DNA of 8,006 nt from Cellvibrionaceae bacterium (GTDB lineage: Bacteria; Pseudomonadota; Gammaproteobacteria; Pseudomonadales; Cellvibrionaceae), in assembly GCA_030597965.1 (NCBI GenBank), contig JAUVQU010000106.1, positions 1-8,006 of the forward strand, given 5' to 3'. A program made the position numbers and the translations under genes. The notes under the pieces were generated by a model that saw only the letters and a program-made list of their open reading frames with translations, was not told the DNA's origin and did not search any database. Below are positions 1 through 6,415 of the stretch, piece by piece. Numbering within the stretch: position 1 is the first letter of the stretch; each line of letters starts with the position of its first letter.

Positions 1-608
1 GGCGAACGCTGAAAACGCTGGCTCAACTTCTCAATATCTTTAGGGAAAGTCGCTGAAAACAATAAGGTTTGACGCTTTGCTGGCGTTTGCTCGATGATCA
101 ACTCCATATCATCAATAAAGCCCATATCCAGCATGCGATCCGCTTCATCCAATACCACGGTATTAACGCGGGAAATATCCAGTGTTTCTTTGCGCAGGTG
201 ATCTTTAATGCGACCCGGCGTACCCACGATGACATGAGCGCCGTGCTCCAAAGAACCAATCTGCGGGCCAATGGACTGGCCACCACACAGGGTAACTACT
301 TTAATGTTTTGCTGGTAGCGCGCCAAACGACGAATCTCATTGGCTACCTGCGTACTCAACTCTCGGGTTGGGCAAAGTACCAGCGCCTGCGCTCCCAAGT
401 CACGGGGGTTCAATTTATTCAGCAGAGGCAAAGCAAAGGCCGCCGTTTTACCGCTACCGGTTTTCGCCTGCGCAATCAGGTCTTTTCCGGCCAACGCCAA
501 GGGTAGAGATTCCAACTGAATCTCTGTCATGTGTTTGTAGCCAAGCTGAGTAAGGTTCTCTACCTGGGCGGAGGGAAGATTTAAATCGGAAAAAGGTTGT
601 TTGCTCAC
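1..608 (-). CDS. dbpA: ATP-dependent RNA helicase, DbpA-like (N-terminal 202 residues; 3' end outside window)
   Basis: This is a DEAD-box RNA helicase of the DbpA type, which in E. coli helps assemble the 50S ribosomal subunit by acting on 23S rRNA hairpin 92. The first RecA-like domain is complete. Visible motifs are the Q-motif glutamine at residue 31, motif I AKTGSGKT (48-55), Ia PTREL (80-84), GG (109-110), TPGR (130-133), motif II DEAD (154-157) and motif III SAT (185-187). The stretch LCGGQSIGPQIGSLEHGAHVIVG resembles DbpA more than RhlE or SrmB. The C-terminal helicase domain and the rRNA-binding domain that would confirm DbpA lie beyond base 1. The start is GTG at 608-606. No ATG, GTG or TTG lies in frame between it and the upstream stop, and the ribosome site is weak. 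Family certain; DbpA assignment likely. Confidence 0.88.
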   Translation of the reverse strand, partial: MSKQPFSDLNLPSAQVENLTQLGYKHMTEIQLESLPLALAGKDLIAQAKTGSGKTAAFALPLLNKLNPRDLGAQALVLCPTRELSTQVANEIRRLARYQQNIKVVTLCGGQSIGPQIGSLEHGAHVIVGTPGRIKDHLRKETLDISRVNTVVLDEADRMLDMGFIDDMELIIEQTPAKRQTLLFSATFPKDIEKLSQRFQRS

Positions 609-686
609 GGGTGGCTGCTCTAAAGACTGTTTAATGTGGAAAAGCTAATGTGAAAGCTCAATGGGAGCCATTCGTTAAGGGCGCGC

Positions 687-692
687 ATTGTA
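687..692 (-). promoter_or_regulatory. Candidate dbpA promoter, extended -10
   Basis: On the minus strand the sequence TGGTACAAT forms an extended -10 element (TGn plus TACAAT). There is no good -35 hexamer, as is common with extended -10 promoters. Transcription would start near 680 and leave a leader of about 70 nt before the GTG at 608. Inferred from sequence only. Confidence 0.5.
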
Positions 693-736
693 CCAGCACT
701 CGCCCTGTTTAGCTCTTAGATATGATCAAAAACTGA

Positions 737-1300
737 TCAGAGCCCAAACTCCTCATACAATGCAGCAATACCCGGCTTATTATCGACCAACTCCTGCCGA
801 GTAAGCCCATCCAGTTCATGGGGGAATACCAACCAGTGATCTGTCTCATGCAAGTAATAATGTGGCACAAAATCGGTTTGGTTATTCGCAGGTTTATACC
901 AGGGTGTGGCGATACGAATATCTTCCGGTGTGAAATCTTGTCCCTTCTCTTTCAACGCATCCAAAACGGCTTTGATACTGAGCCCCGTGTCGAAGACATC
1001 ATCAACGATCAATAAAGAGCTACCGGCTTTCGCGTTATTAATAATGTAATCCAGACCATGCACATGAACTTCTTTACCGCGGCGACCAATACCCTCGTAG
1101 CTCGAAGTGCGAATAGCAATATGGTCAGTCTTAACACCGCATACATGCATGACTTCTTGCACAGCAATGCCTACTGGTGTGCCGCCGCGCCATACCCCGA
1201 CAATAAAGTCTGGACGAAAACCGCTTTTATGAATTTCCAAACCCAAGCGAAAAGAGTCAGAAAGTAACTCTTCAGCACCGATATAATATTTATCCGACAT
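737..1300 (-). CDS. Predicted phosphoribosyltransferase (hypoxanthine/xanthine PRT-like), 187 aa
   Basis: This is a type I phosphoribosyltransferase of 187 residues. Such enzymes transfer the phosphoribosyl group of PRPP, usually to a purine base. The PRPP-binding loop LLIVDDVFDTGLS (residues 96-108) is clear, with its adjacent acidic pair followed by the DTG turn. WRGG (37-40) matches the N-terminal PRPP/pyrophosphate loop seen in Gpt-like enzymes. The C-terminal part (WYKP near 154, LVFPHE near 177) resembles the group of predicted PRTs often annotated as hypoxanthine phosphoribosyltransferase. The actual base substrate cannot be read from sequence. The start is ATG at 1300-1298 with AGGG 8-10 bases upstream, and the stop is TGA at 739-737. 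It appears to be a single-gene unit, divergent from the NYN gene. A salvage role in purine metabolism is inferred. Confidence 0.85.
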   Translation of the reverse strand: MSDKYYIGAEELLSDSFRLGLEIHKSGFRPDFIVGVWRGGTPVGIAVQEVMHVCGVKTDHIAIRTSSYEGIGRRGKEVHVHGLDYIINNAKAGSSLLIVDDVFDTGLSIKAVLDALKEKGQDFTPEDIRIATPWYKPANNQTDFVPHYYLHETDHWLVFPHELDGLTRQELVDNKPGIAALYEEFGL

Positions 1301-1351
1301 GAATCAACCCTGGTTATGCCCTATATGCGTAAAACGTAAAAGTCCTCGAAC

Positions 1352-1357
1352 ATTATA
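1352..1357 (-). promoter_or_regulatory. Candidate -10 element for the phosphoribosyltransferase gene
   Basis: A perfect TATAAT lies on the minus strand about 52 bases before the ATG at 1300. At normal spacing the -35 is poor (CCATTG or similar), so an activator or a weak promoter is possible. A short inverted repeat (CTCGA at 1345-1349, TCGAG at 1362-1366) is centred exactly on this hexamer and might be an operator. Confidence 0.45.
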
Positions 1358-1420
1358 CAGATCGAGAATGGCTCAATGGTATCCGGACACTTCTATCCTC
1401 TAGGGTTTTTATACACATAG

Positions 1421-1446
1421 CTTTACCCTTTAACTTTACCCTTTAA
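1421..1446. repeat. 13-bp tandem repeat, two copies
   Basis: CTTTACCCTTTAA is repeated exactly twice (1421-1433 and 1434-1446) in the 206-bp divergent spacer between the phosphoribosyltransferase and NYN genes. No function can be assigned. It may be slippage or paired regulator half-sites upstream of the NYN gene. The rest of this spacer shows no other gene. Confidence 0.8.
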
Positions 1447-1506
1447 CAACAGCCCTGTAGTGTCTCAACCATATATTCTGTCCCCCCTTAACATAGCGAG
1501 ACACCA

Positions 1507-1980
1507 GTGACTAAAATTGCTGTTTTTGTTGATGTACAAAACATCTACTACACCACTCGCCAGGCCTATGGACGCCAATTCAATTACCGTAAACTTTGGA
1601 AGCGCTTAAAGGACACTGGCGATATCGTTATAGCGAACGCTTATGCCATTGAGCGTAATGACGAACAGCAACAGAGATTTCAAAGCGCGCTGCGGCAAAT
1701 TGGCTTCAATATAAAATTAAAGCCCTATATTCAACGCAGTGATGGTTCGGCAAAAGGCGACTGGGACGTAGGTATTGCCATTGATGTACTCAGAGCCGCA
1801 CCAGAAGTCGACAAGGTAGTGCTGCTCTCTGGCGATGGAGACTTTGATTTGCTGCTAAAAGAAGTCCGAGAGCAATGCAATGTCAGCGCTGAGGTTTACG
1901 GTGTACCCTCACTCACCGCCAACTCACTGATTAATGCCGCATCTCGCTATCACTCCATTGACACAGAGTTACTGTTATAA
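1507..1980 (+). CDS. NYN domain protein, LabA/DUF88 family (putative ribonuclease)
   Basis: This 157-residue protein is made up almost wholly of a NYN domain (PIN-like fold, LabA/DUF88 group), a family thought to be metal-dependent RNases. Acidic residues that would bind metal are all present: D9 and N12 in VFVDVQN, the K83-G-D-W-D-V-G-I-A-I-D93 segment, and SGDGDFDLLL (108-117). The length is typical for a single-domain member, and there is no extra C-terminal RNA-binding domain. The start is GTG at 1507, because an in-frame TAA at 1489 precedes it and no other start lies between. The Shine-Dalgarno sequence is weak (GCGAG), and part of it could pair with an upstream GTGTCTC. A strong terminator follows 25 bases after the stop. 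The RNA substrate is unknown. Confidence 0.88.
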   Translation: MTKIAVFVDVQNIYYTTRQAYGRQFNYRKLWKRLKDTGDIVIANAYAIERNDEQQQRFQSALRQIGFNIKLKPYIQRSDGSAKGDWDVGIAIDVLRAAPEVDKVVLLSGDGDFDLLLKEVREQCNVSAEVYGVPSLTANSLINAASRYHSIDTELLL

Positions 1981-2005
1981 GCTCTTACAGAAATAAGCAG
2001 GTATT

Positions 2006-2039
2006 AAAAAAGGCGCTGATTCTCATCAACGCCTTTTTT
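2006..2039. terminator. Bidirectional rho-independent terminator
   Basis: A hairpin is formed by AAAAAAGGCG and CGCCTTTTTT, with an inner TGAT/ATCA stem, a tctc loop and one c/a mismatch. The T-tract is present on both strands. It can therefore end the NYN transcript (+) and the first cold shock transcript (-), which converge here. Confidence 0.9.
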
Positions 2040-2059
2040 GTTCCGCTAGACTGTAAAAA

Positions 2060-2266
2060 TTACAGACCTACGATGTTCTCTGCCTGAGGACCTTTCTGAC
2101 CCTGAGTAACAGTGAACTCAACCTTCTGACCTTCAGCCAAGGTTTTGAAACCATCACCTGTAATTGCGCTGAAGTGAGCGAAAACGTCTGGACCGCTTTC
2201 CTGCTCGATAAAACCAAAACCTTTAGCTTCGTTGAACCACTTAACTGTACCGGTAACTGTAGACAT
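2060..2266 (-). CDS. Cold shock protein, CspA family (copy 1)
   Basis: This 68-residue single cold shock domain protein binds single-stranded RNA and DNA. In E. coli, members act as RNA chaperones that melt mRNA structure in the cytoplasm. RNP1 is K15-G-F-G-F-I20 and RNP2 is V28-F-A-H-F32; the aromatic W10, F17, F19, F29, H31 and F32 expected on the binding face are present. The start is ATG at 2266-2264 with AGGAT about 7 bases upstream. It differs from the second copy at only six positions (14, 24, 36, 38, 48 and 67), so 62 of 68 residues match. It is transcribed alone from its own promoter (-35 at 2443-2448) with a 148-nt leader, and ends at the 2006-2039 terminator. The family is certain. 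Whether it is cold-induced or constitutive is inferred from the leader. Confidence 0.97.
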   Translation of the reverse strand: MSTVTGTVKWFNEAKGFGFIEQESGPDVFAHFSAITGDGFKTLAEGQKVEFTVTQGQKGPQAENIVGL

Positions 2267-2414
2267 AGTAACTATCCTAATTATTCATTGTTTGTGTAAA
2301 CCCGTGGAGGCTATGACGCTGTGGAAGTGATGCAATTTACTTATGAATACAGGATGAGTACTAATCTAGAACTTCAAAATCTTGTGCATAAATATAAAGG
2401 CGTACTTTCAAGCT
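2267..2414 (-). promoter_or_regulatory. Long cold-box-like 5' leader of csp copy 1
   Basis: The predicted transcript starts at A2414 and runs 148 nt to the ATG. Its first 30 nt (2385-2414, AGCTTGAAAGTACG onward to TGCA) match the start of the other csp leader apart from a 2-base insertion. A second shared block lies at 2327-2359, including TTCATAAGTAA and GCATCAC. E. coli cspA also has a leader of about 160 nt that begins with a cold box containing TGACGTACAGA. The TTGA-GTAC core here is similar. A role in cold-dependent stability, structure or translation is inferred. Confidence 0.65.
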
Positions 2415-2420
2415 GACTCA

Positions 2421-2448
2421 AGTATATGCAGAAATATAATGATGTCAA
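2421..2448 (-). promoter_or_regulatory. Strong sigma70 promoter of csp copy 1
   Basis: The minus strand carries a perfect -35 TTGACA (2443-2448), a 16-bp spacer and -10 TATACT (2421-2426). Six bases later comes A2414, the predicted transcription start. The layout is the same as at the csp copy 2 promoter, which supports both calls. The interval 2449-2573, between this promoter and the next terminator, shows no gene or clear signal. Confidence 0.8.
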
Positions 2449-2573
2449 TGGATGTAAAACAGCCTTTTTTGCAGGCCAAAACAATCACTTAGCCGGAATA
2501 GATCCAGTTGCTTATTTACACACAATTCGGGCAGCGAACAAATCAAATGTATTACTATTAAATACGAGGCATT

Positions 2574-2606
2574 AAAAAAGGGTGCACCTTTCGGTAGCAC
2601 CCTTTT
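2574..2606 (-). terminator. Rho-independent terminator of csp copy 2
   Basis: Read on the minus strand, the stem GGGTGC/GCACCC extends through an inner ACC/GGT closed by a GAAA tetraloop and is followed by TTTTTT (2579-2574). It lies 30 bases after the csp copy 2 stop codon. A small GGTC-GCAA-GACC hairpin (2613-2624) sits between the stop and this terminator. Confidence 0.9.
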
Positions 2607-2636
2607 CTCGTTGGTCTTGCGACCTAGCTCAATAAA

Positions 2637-2843
2637 TTAAAGAGCAACGATGTTCTCTGCCTGAGGACCTTTCTGACCCTGAGTAACAGTGAATTCAACC
2701 TGCTGGCCTTCAGCCAAGGTCTTGAAACCATTACCTTGGATAGCGCTGAAGTGAGCGAAAACGTCTGGGCCGTTTTCCTGCTCGATGAAACCAAAACCTT
2801 TAGATTCGTTGAACCACTTAACTGTACCAGTAACTGTAGACAT
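2637..2843 (-). CDS. Cold shock protein, CspA family (copy 2)
   Basis: This second 68-residue cold shock domain protein is the near twin of the one at 2060-2266, with RNP1 K15-G-F-G-F-I20 and RNP2 V28-F-A-H-F32. Differences from copy 1 are A14S, S24N, T36Q, D38N, K48Q and G67A, none in the RNP motifs. I chose ATG at 2843-2841, with AAGG about 9 bases upstream. A longer form starting from TTG at 2864 would place the Shine-Dalgarno inside the gene and add seven residues absent from copy 1. The gene has its own promoter (TTGACG-16-TATAAT), a 139-nt leader and a terminator, so it is not co-transcribed with copy 1. A recent tandem duplication is the simplest origin, because the promoter and leader blocks are also shared. 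Confidence 0.97.
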   Translation of the reverse strand: MSTVTGTVKWFNESKGFGFIEQENGPDVFAHFSAIQGNGFKTLAEGQQVEFTVTQGQKGPQAENIVAL

Positions 2844-2982
2844 AATTGTAACCTTTTCTTTCAATAGTAATTTAGCCTTTATAAGGCGATATGGCTGAAT
2901 GTGATGCTATTACTTATGAAGATCAGGACGAGTCACAGATGATCGAAATGGTATTGCATAAATATAAACGTACTTTCAAGCT
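2844..2982 (-). promoter_or_regulatory. Long cold-box-like 5' leader of csp copy 2
   Basis: The predicted transcript starts at A2982, giving a 139-nt leader. Its first 28 nt (2955-2982) repeat the start of the copy 1 leader, and 2901-2933 repeats its middle block. The rest has diverged, for example a small GCCTT-TAT-AAGGC hairpin (2875-2887) found only here. Conservation limited to two blocks suggests they are functional RNA elements and not merely leftover duplication. The role is inferred by analogy with E. coli cspA. Confidence 0.65.
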
Positions 2983-2988
2983 GGGGGC

Positions 2989-3016
2989 ATTATATACCTA
3001 GAACCGCCAGCGTCAA
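2989..3016 (-). promoter_or_regulatory. Strong sigma70 promoter of csp copy 2
   Basis: The minus strand shows -35 TTGACG (3011-3016), a 16-bp spacer and a perfect -10 TATAAT (2989-2994). Six bases later comes A2982, giving a transcript that begins AGCTTGAAAGTACG, like the copy 1 transcript. The remaining interval, 3017-3180, contains only AT-rich sequence and an imperfect repeat of the -35 region (GAGCCACCAGCGCCAA at 3045-3060). I could not assign a convincing promoter for the gene at 3181. Confidence 0.82.
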
Positions 3017-3180
3017 CCATTATAGCTGCTAGAGTTAACTTCCAGAGCCACCAGCGCCAATAAATATTAATTTTGGTAAAGCTTAACCCATATAAGTGAT
3101 AGCTCTGTAGCGCCAAATAATGATCTGTGAGATAAACTCCAACCAACGAAATAAGAACCATATCAAAGGTTAAATGCTAT

Positions 3181-4260
3181 ATGACAAACATCAATATCGG
3201 TCCAGTTTGCTTAGTTACAGGCGGCGCAGGCTACCTTGGCAGCGCCATTGTAAACCGCTTACTAAAGCTGGGTTATCAAGTTCGCAGCTTTGATGTTAAA
3301 TCCTGCCCTGTCGAACACGGGCAACTCACCAGTTTTACTGGCGATATCCGCCAATACGACGATATAGCTAACGCCTGTGAGGGGGTAAATACGGTTTTTC
3401 ACACCGCCGCCATTATCAGCCTCTTAGGCTTCTGCCGCAGCCATGTCCGCCATCGCATACTGGATGTCAACGTTGGGGGCTCCTCTCAGCTCATCAAGGC
3501 CGCTAAGGACAAAGGCGTCCAACGTATAGTAGCCACCAGTACCAACAACGTGTGCTTCGACCATGAAATGGTCATGGGCGATGAAACCATTCCCCTCGCT
3601 ACACGCCCTATCGATCTTTACACCGAAACTAAAGCGCTGGCTGAACGAACATTATTAGCGGCCGACAATGGTAACACTGGACTGCGCGTAGCCGCCCTAA
3701 GGCCCGGTGGTATCTGGGGCTTAGCCTCCGATGGTGAAGGTATGGGCAGCGGCGGCATTATGATCTCCAGTATTTTGAAGCAAATAGCGTCTGGCAGCTT
3801 TAGCTTTCTTATCGGTGATGGCACGGCCGAAACCGACAACACCCATATCGACAATCTAGTCGATGCACAAATGCTACTGGCAGAACATTTAATCACTGCA
3901 CCGCATACCGTTGGTGGTGAAGCCTATTACGTGACCGACGAAGAACCGATGAACGCCATGGAATGGTTCCGGCCCTTAACTGATGGGCTTGGTGAAACCT
4001 TCCCCACTCGACGCTTACCCGGCAAATTGATGTACTCCGTCGCCTTCATCGTCGAAGCCATTTCTTGCCTGATGAATAAAGAGGCGTCTCTCACACGCAT
4101 GCAAATTTTAAAAGTGATTCGCAGCCACAGCTTTAAGTGCGACAAGGCGCGCCGGGATTTAGGGTATGCACCTAAGCGGAAGCGCACGGAAGGAATAGAA
4201 CAACTGCTGCCTATAGCCAAACAAGAAATTGAGCGACTAAAGGCAAAACGTAAAAAATAG
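3181..4260 (+). CDS. NAD-dependent epimerase/dehydratase, 3-beta-hydroxysteroid dehydrogenase-like, 359 aa
   Basis: This is an extended short-chain dehydrogenase/reductase. The Rossmann nucleotide-binding motif is TGGAGYLG (residues 13-20), and D38 after the second strand favours NAD(H). The catalytic Y147-x3-K151 (YTETK) is present with S120/T121 upstream. The sequence style (TGGAGYLG, FHTAAIIS, YTETKALAE, LRPGGIWG) points to the 3-beta-HSD/isomerase branch, which includes sterol and hopanoid-modifying enzymes and OleD-type 2-alkyl-3-oxoalkanoate reductases. The substrate cannot be decided here because no olefin, sterol or sugar genes sit beside it. The C-terminus is lysine/arginine-rich. 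The start is ATG at 3181, with AAAGG 11 bases upstream; an ATG at 3174 is out of frame. It converges on feoB with only 19 bases between stops and no clear terminator. Confidence 0.87.
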   Translation: MTNINIGPVCLVTGGAGYLGSAIVNRLLKLGYQVRSFDVKSCPVEHGQLTSFTGDIRQYDDIANACEGVNTVFHTAAIISLLGFCRSHVRHRILDVNVGGSSQLIKAAKDKGVQRIVATSTNNVCFDHEMVMGDETIPLATRPIDLYTETKALAERTLLAADNGNTGLRVAALRPGGIWGLASDGEGMGSGGIMISSILKQIASGSFSFLIGDGTAETDNTHIDNLVDAQMLLAEHLITAPHTVGGEAYYVTDEEPMNAMEWFRPLTDGLGETFPTRRLPGKLMYSVAFIVEAISCLMNKEASLTRMQILKVIRSHSFKCDKARRDLGYAPKRKRTEGIEQLLPIAKQEIERLKAKRKK

Positions 4261-4279
4261 GCAACGCTTCAAGAGCGGT

Positions 4280-6415
4280 TTAATCGACTGTGATCGTAGG
4301 GATTAGCCCTTCTTGAATCGCTTTTCGGCCCAATTTTTTAAGATTAACAATAAACAACGCCATGATCGCCGTCGCTGCCGCAATAAAGGTTAAAGCATAG
4401 GTTGGTTGCTGCGCGAAGCTCCCCAATTGATAGATAACCCCAGCCACATAATAGGCCACCGTGGTTGACCACAGAAACACCAGCCCTGCATAGCGCCAGC
4501 CAGATTCCCGCACCATAGCGCCCACCACTGCCACACACGGGGCATAAAGAAGAATAAACACCAGGTAAGTGAACGCCGCCAATGAGGAGCCAAACAAAAT
4601 TTGCATGCTGCTGAGCGTACCTTGCTGAACATCTTGCTCTTCAGCTATCAGCGACTCATCACTGATGTCACCAATGACAATACCCAGCGGGTTAGTCAAT
4701 GCCGCGCCAAGATCGGCCGTAGCATCCACTACAGAGCCAACAGCCTCAGCCACAGCGCCTAAAAGATCAGGGGCACCCTCTTCATCATCGACACCGTCGC
4801 TTTCAACATAGAGCGCATCCAGCGTACCTACGATCGCCTCTTTAGCGAACATACCGGTAAATAGACCAACCGTCGCAGGCCAGTTATCTTCCGCCACACC
4901 AATAGGTTCAAAGGCTGGCGTTATGGTCTTACCAATAGCACTCAACACAGAGCCACTGGAATCTTCATTACCGTAACTGCCATCAGTACCAATTGAGTTA
5001 AGGAAGCTCAACACCACAACCACCGCCACAATGGCTTTACCGGCTCTTACGATAAAGCCTTTCAGTCGCAGCCAAGTGGTCATCACAATATTGCGCAATA
5101 CCGGCTTATGGTAAGCAGGCATCTCCTGCAAAGACGGTGTATTTTCTTTGGCGAATAACTGCTTGCGAAAGATGAAGCCCGTTAATACCGCCACCACAAT
5201 ACCCATCAGGTAGAGTGCGAATACAATGTTTTGTCCCTGTTCAGGGAAAAACGCCGCCGCGAATAAGGTATACACAGTAAGGCGCGCGCCACAGGACATA
5301 AACGGTGCCATGGCGATCGTCATCAGACGATCGCTTTCACGCCCCAAACTTCTGGCCGCCATCACCGCTGGTACATTACAACCAAAGCCAACGATCAGCG
5401 GCACAAACGCATTGCCCGGCAAGCCAATACCCGCCATGAAACGGTCGACCACAAACGCCGCACGCGACATGTAGCCGGAATCTTCAAGAATGGATAAACC
5501 GAGATACAAACAGGCGATAACCGGAACAAAGGTGGATACCAACGTAATGCCGCCGCCCACACCGTTGGCGATCAATGTGATCAACCAGTCGGGGGCGGAC
5601 ACTAAAGAAAGTAGCCAGGCGACAGTTTCAACAAACACGGCGTTAAACAGGATGTCGAAAAAATCGATAAAAATTGCACCCACGTTAATCGCTAACGTAA
5701 ACAACAGGTACATCATCATAAGGAAAACTGGGATACCCAACCAACGGTTCAGCACCCAGCGATCAACTTTGTCTGTCAGTGGCGAAATCGCCAGATCAAC
5801 CTTTACCACTCCGTCGGTTAGAGCCTCTACCTGACGGTAACGCTGAATAATCTTTTCATTGCCATCCAGGTTGTCTACATCAAGCTTCTCTGCCGTCGCT
5901 TGCTGGCGCGTAAAGGGGTCTAACTGCTGGGCAATGTGTCCGCGAAGGTGATCAATGCCCCGCTTCTGCGAAGCCACGGCCTTCACTACGGGGATACCCA
6001 AACGCTGCTCAAGCTCTCCAGCATCAACCTCAATACCCTGCTGCTCAGCCACGTCCACCATGTTCAGCACAACAATCATCGTCTTTTTCAGCTCGATTAA
6101 TTGTTCTGTTAACACCAAATTACGCTGGAGGTTACTGCAATCAACAATATTAATGACAAGATCAATGTGCGCTGTTTCTAAATAGTTGCGGGCAATCTGC
6201 TCATCAAAACCCTGATATTCCTGTTCAAGGGAGTAGATACCGGGCAAATCCACCAATTCAGCGAACTCATCACCCAAATTAATACGGCCCGTTTTCTTTT
6301 CAACTGTCACACCAGGCCAGTTACCGACCTTTTGGTGAGTTCCCGTCAACACGTTAAACAGTGTGGTTTTACCGCTGTTGGGGTTACCAATCAACGCGAT
6401 GCAGGTATCAGTCAC
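4280..6415 (-). CDS. feoB: Ferrous iron transport protein B (FeoB), 711 aa
   Basis: FeoB is the inner-membrane Fe(II) transporter with a cytoplasmic GTPase domain. G motifs are G1 GNPNSGKT (residues 10-17), G3 DLPG (56-59) and G4 NMVD (118-121). The helical spacer extends to about residue 240, followed by the hydrophobic gate and core domains. Conserved cysteine motifs are GCNVP (C346), SCGAR (C375) and YAPCV (C627). An acidic stretch (ESDGVDDEEGAPD) lies in the loop before the last membrane segments. The protein is somewhat shorter than E. coli FeoB (773 aa), but no domain is missing. I chose GTG at 6415, overlapping the feoA stop by 4 bases (GTGA) with AGGTG upstream. The protein then begins directly before strand 1 of the G domain, whereas a longer form from 6481 would run through feoA. 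No feoC follows. Confidence 0.96.
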   Translation of the reverse strand: MTDTCIALIGNPNSGKTTLFNVLTGTHQKVGNWPGVTVEKKTGRINLGDEFAELVDLPGIYSLEQEYQGFDEQIARNYLETAHIDLVINIVDCSNLQRNLVLTEQLIELKKTMIVVLNMVDVAEQQGIEVDAGELEQRLGIPVVKAVASQKRGIDHLRGHIAQQLDPFTRQQATAEKLDVDNLDGNEKIIQRYRQVEALTDGVVKVDLAISPLTDKVDRWVLNRWLGIPVFLMMMYLLFTLAINVGAIFIDFFDILFNAVFVETVAWLLSLVSAPDWLITLIANGVGGGITLVSTFVPVIACLYLGLSILEDSGYMSRAAFVVDRFMAGIGLPGNAFVPLIVGFGCNVPAVMAARSLGRESDRLMTIAMAPFMSCGARLTVYTLFAAAFFPEQGQNIVFALYLMGIVVAVLTGFIFRKQLFAKENTPSLQEMPAYHKPVLRNIVMTTWLRLKGFIVRAGKAIVAVVVVLSFLNSIGTDGSYGNEDSSGSVLSAIGKTITPAFEPIGVAEDNWPATVGLFTGMFAKEAIVGTLDALYVESDGVDDEEGAPDLLGAVAEAVGSVVDATADLGAALTNPLGIVIGDISDESLIAEEQDVQQGTLSSMQILFGSSLAAFTYLVFILLYAPCVAVVGAMVRESGWRYAGLVFLWSTTVAYYVAGVIYQLGSFAQQPTYALTFIAAATAIMALFIVNLKKLGRKAIQEGLIPTITVD

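Noticed and set aside
69..506. 145-codon open frame on the plus strand at the left edge
   Set aside because: It lies opposite the clear DEAD-box helicase reading frame with all its motifs, so it is an antisense shadow.
712..743. Hairpin TGATCA-aaaac-TGATCA with flanking GCTC/GAGC at the phosphoribosyltransferase stop codon, as a terminator
   Set aside because: No T-tract follows on the minus strand, and TGATCA is itself palindromic, so the pairing is weak evidence.
2844..2864. Upstream TTG start that would add seven residues to csp copy 2
   Set aside because: The added residues encode the Shine-Dalgarno region (AAAAGG) of the ATG at 2843 and are absent from copy 1 and from the family.
2976..3161. 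61-codon open frame on the minus strand upstream of csp copy 2
   Set aside because: It runs through the strong csp promoter and start site, has no ribosome site that stands out, and its sequence resembles no family. It is best explained as chance.
4261..4279. Possible terminator between the convergent reductase and feoB genes
   Set aside because: Only a 4-bp stem (CGCT/AGCG) without a T-tract can be drawn in this region.
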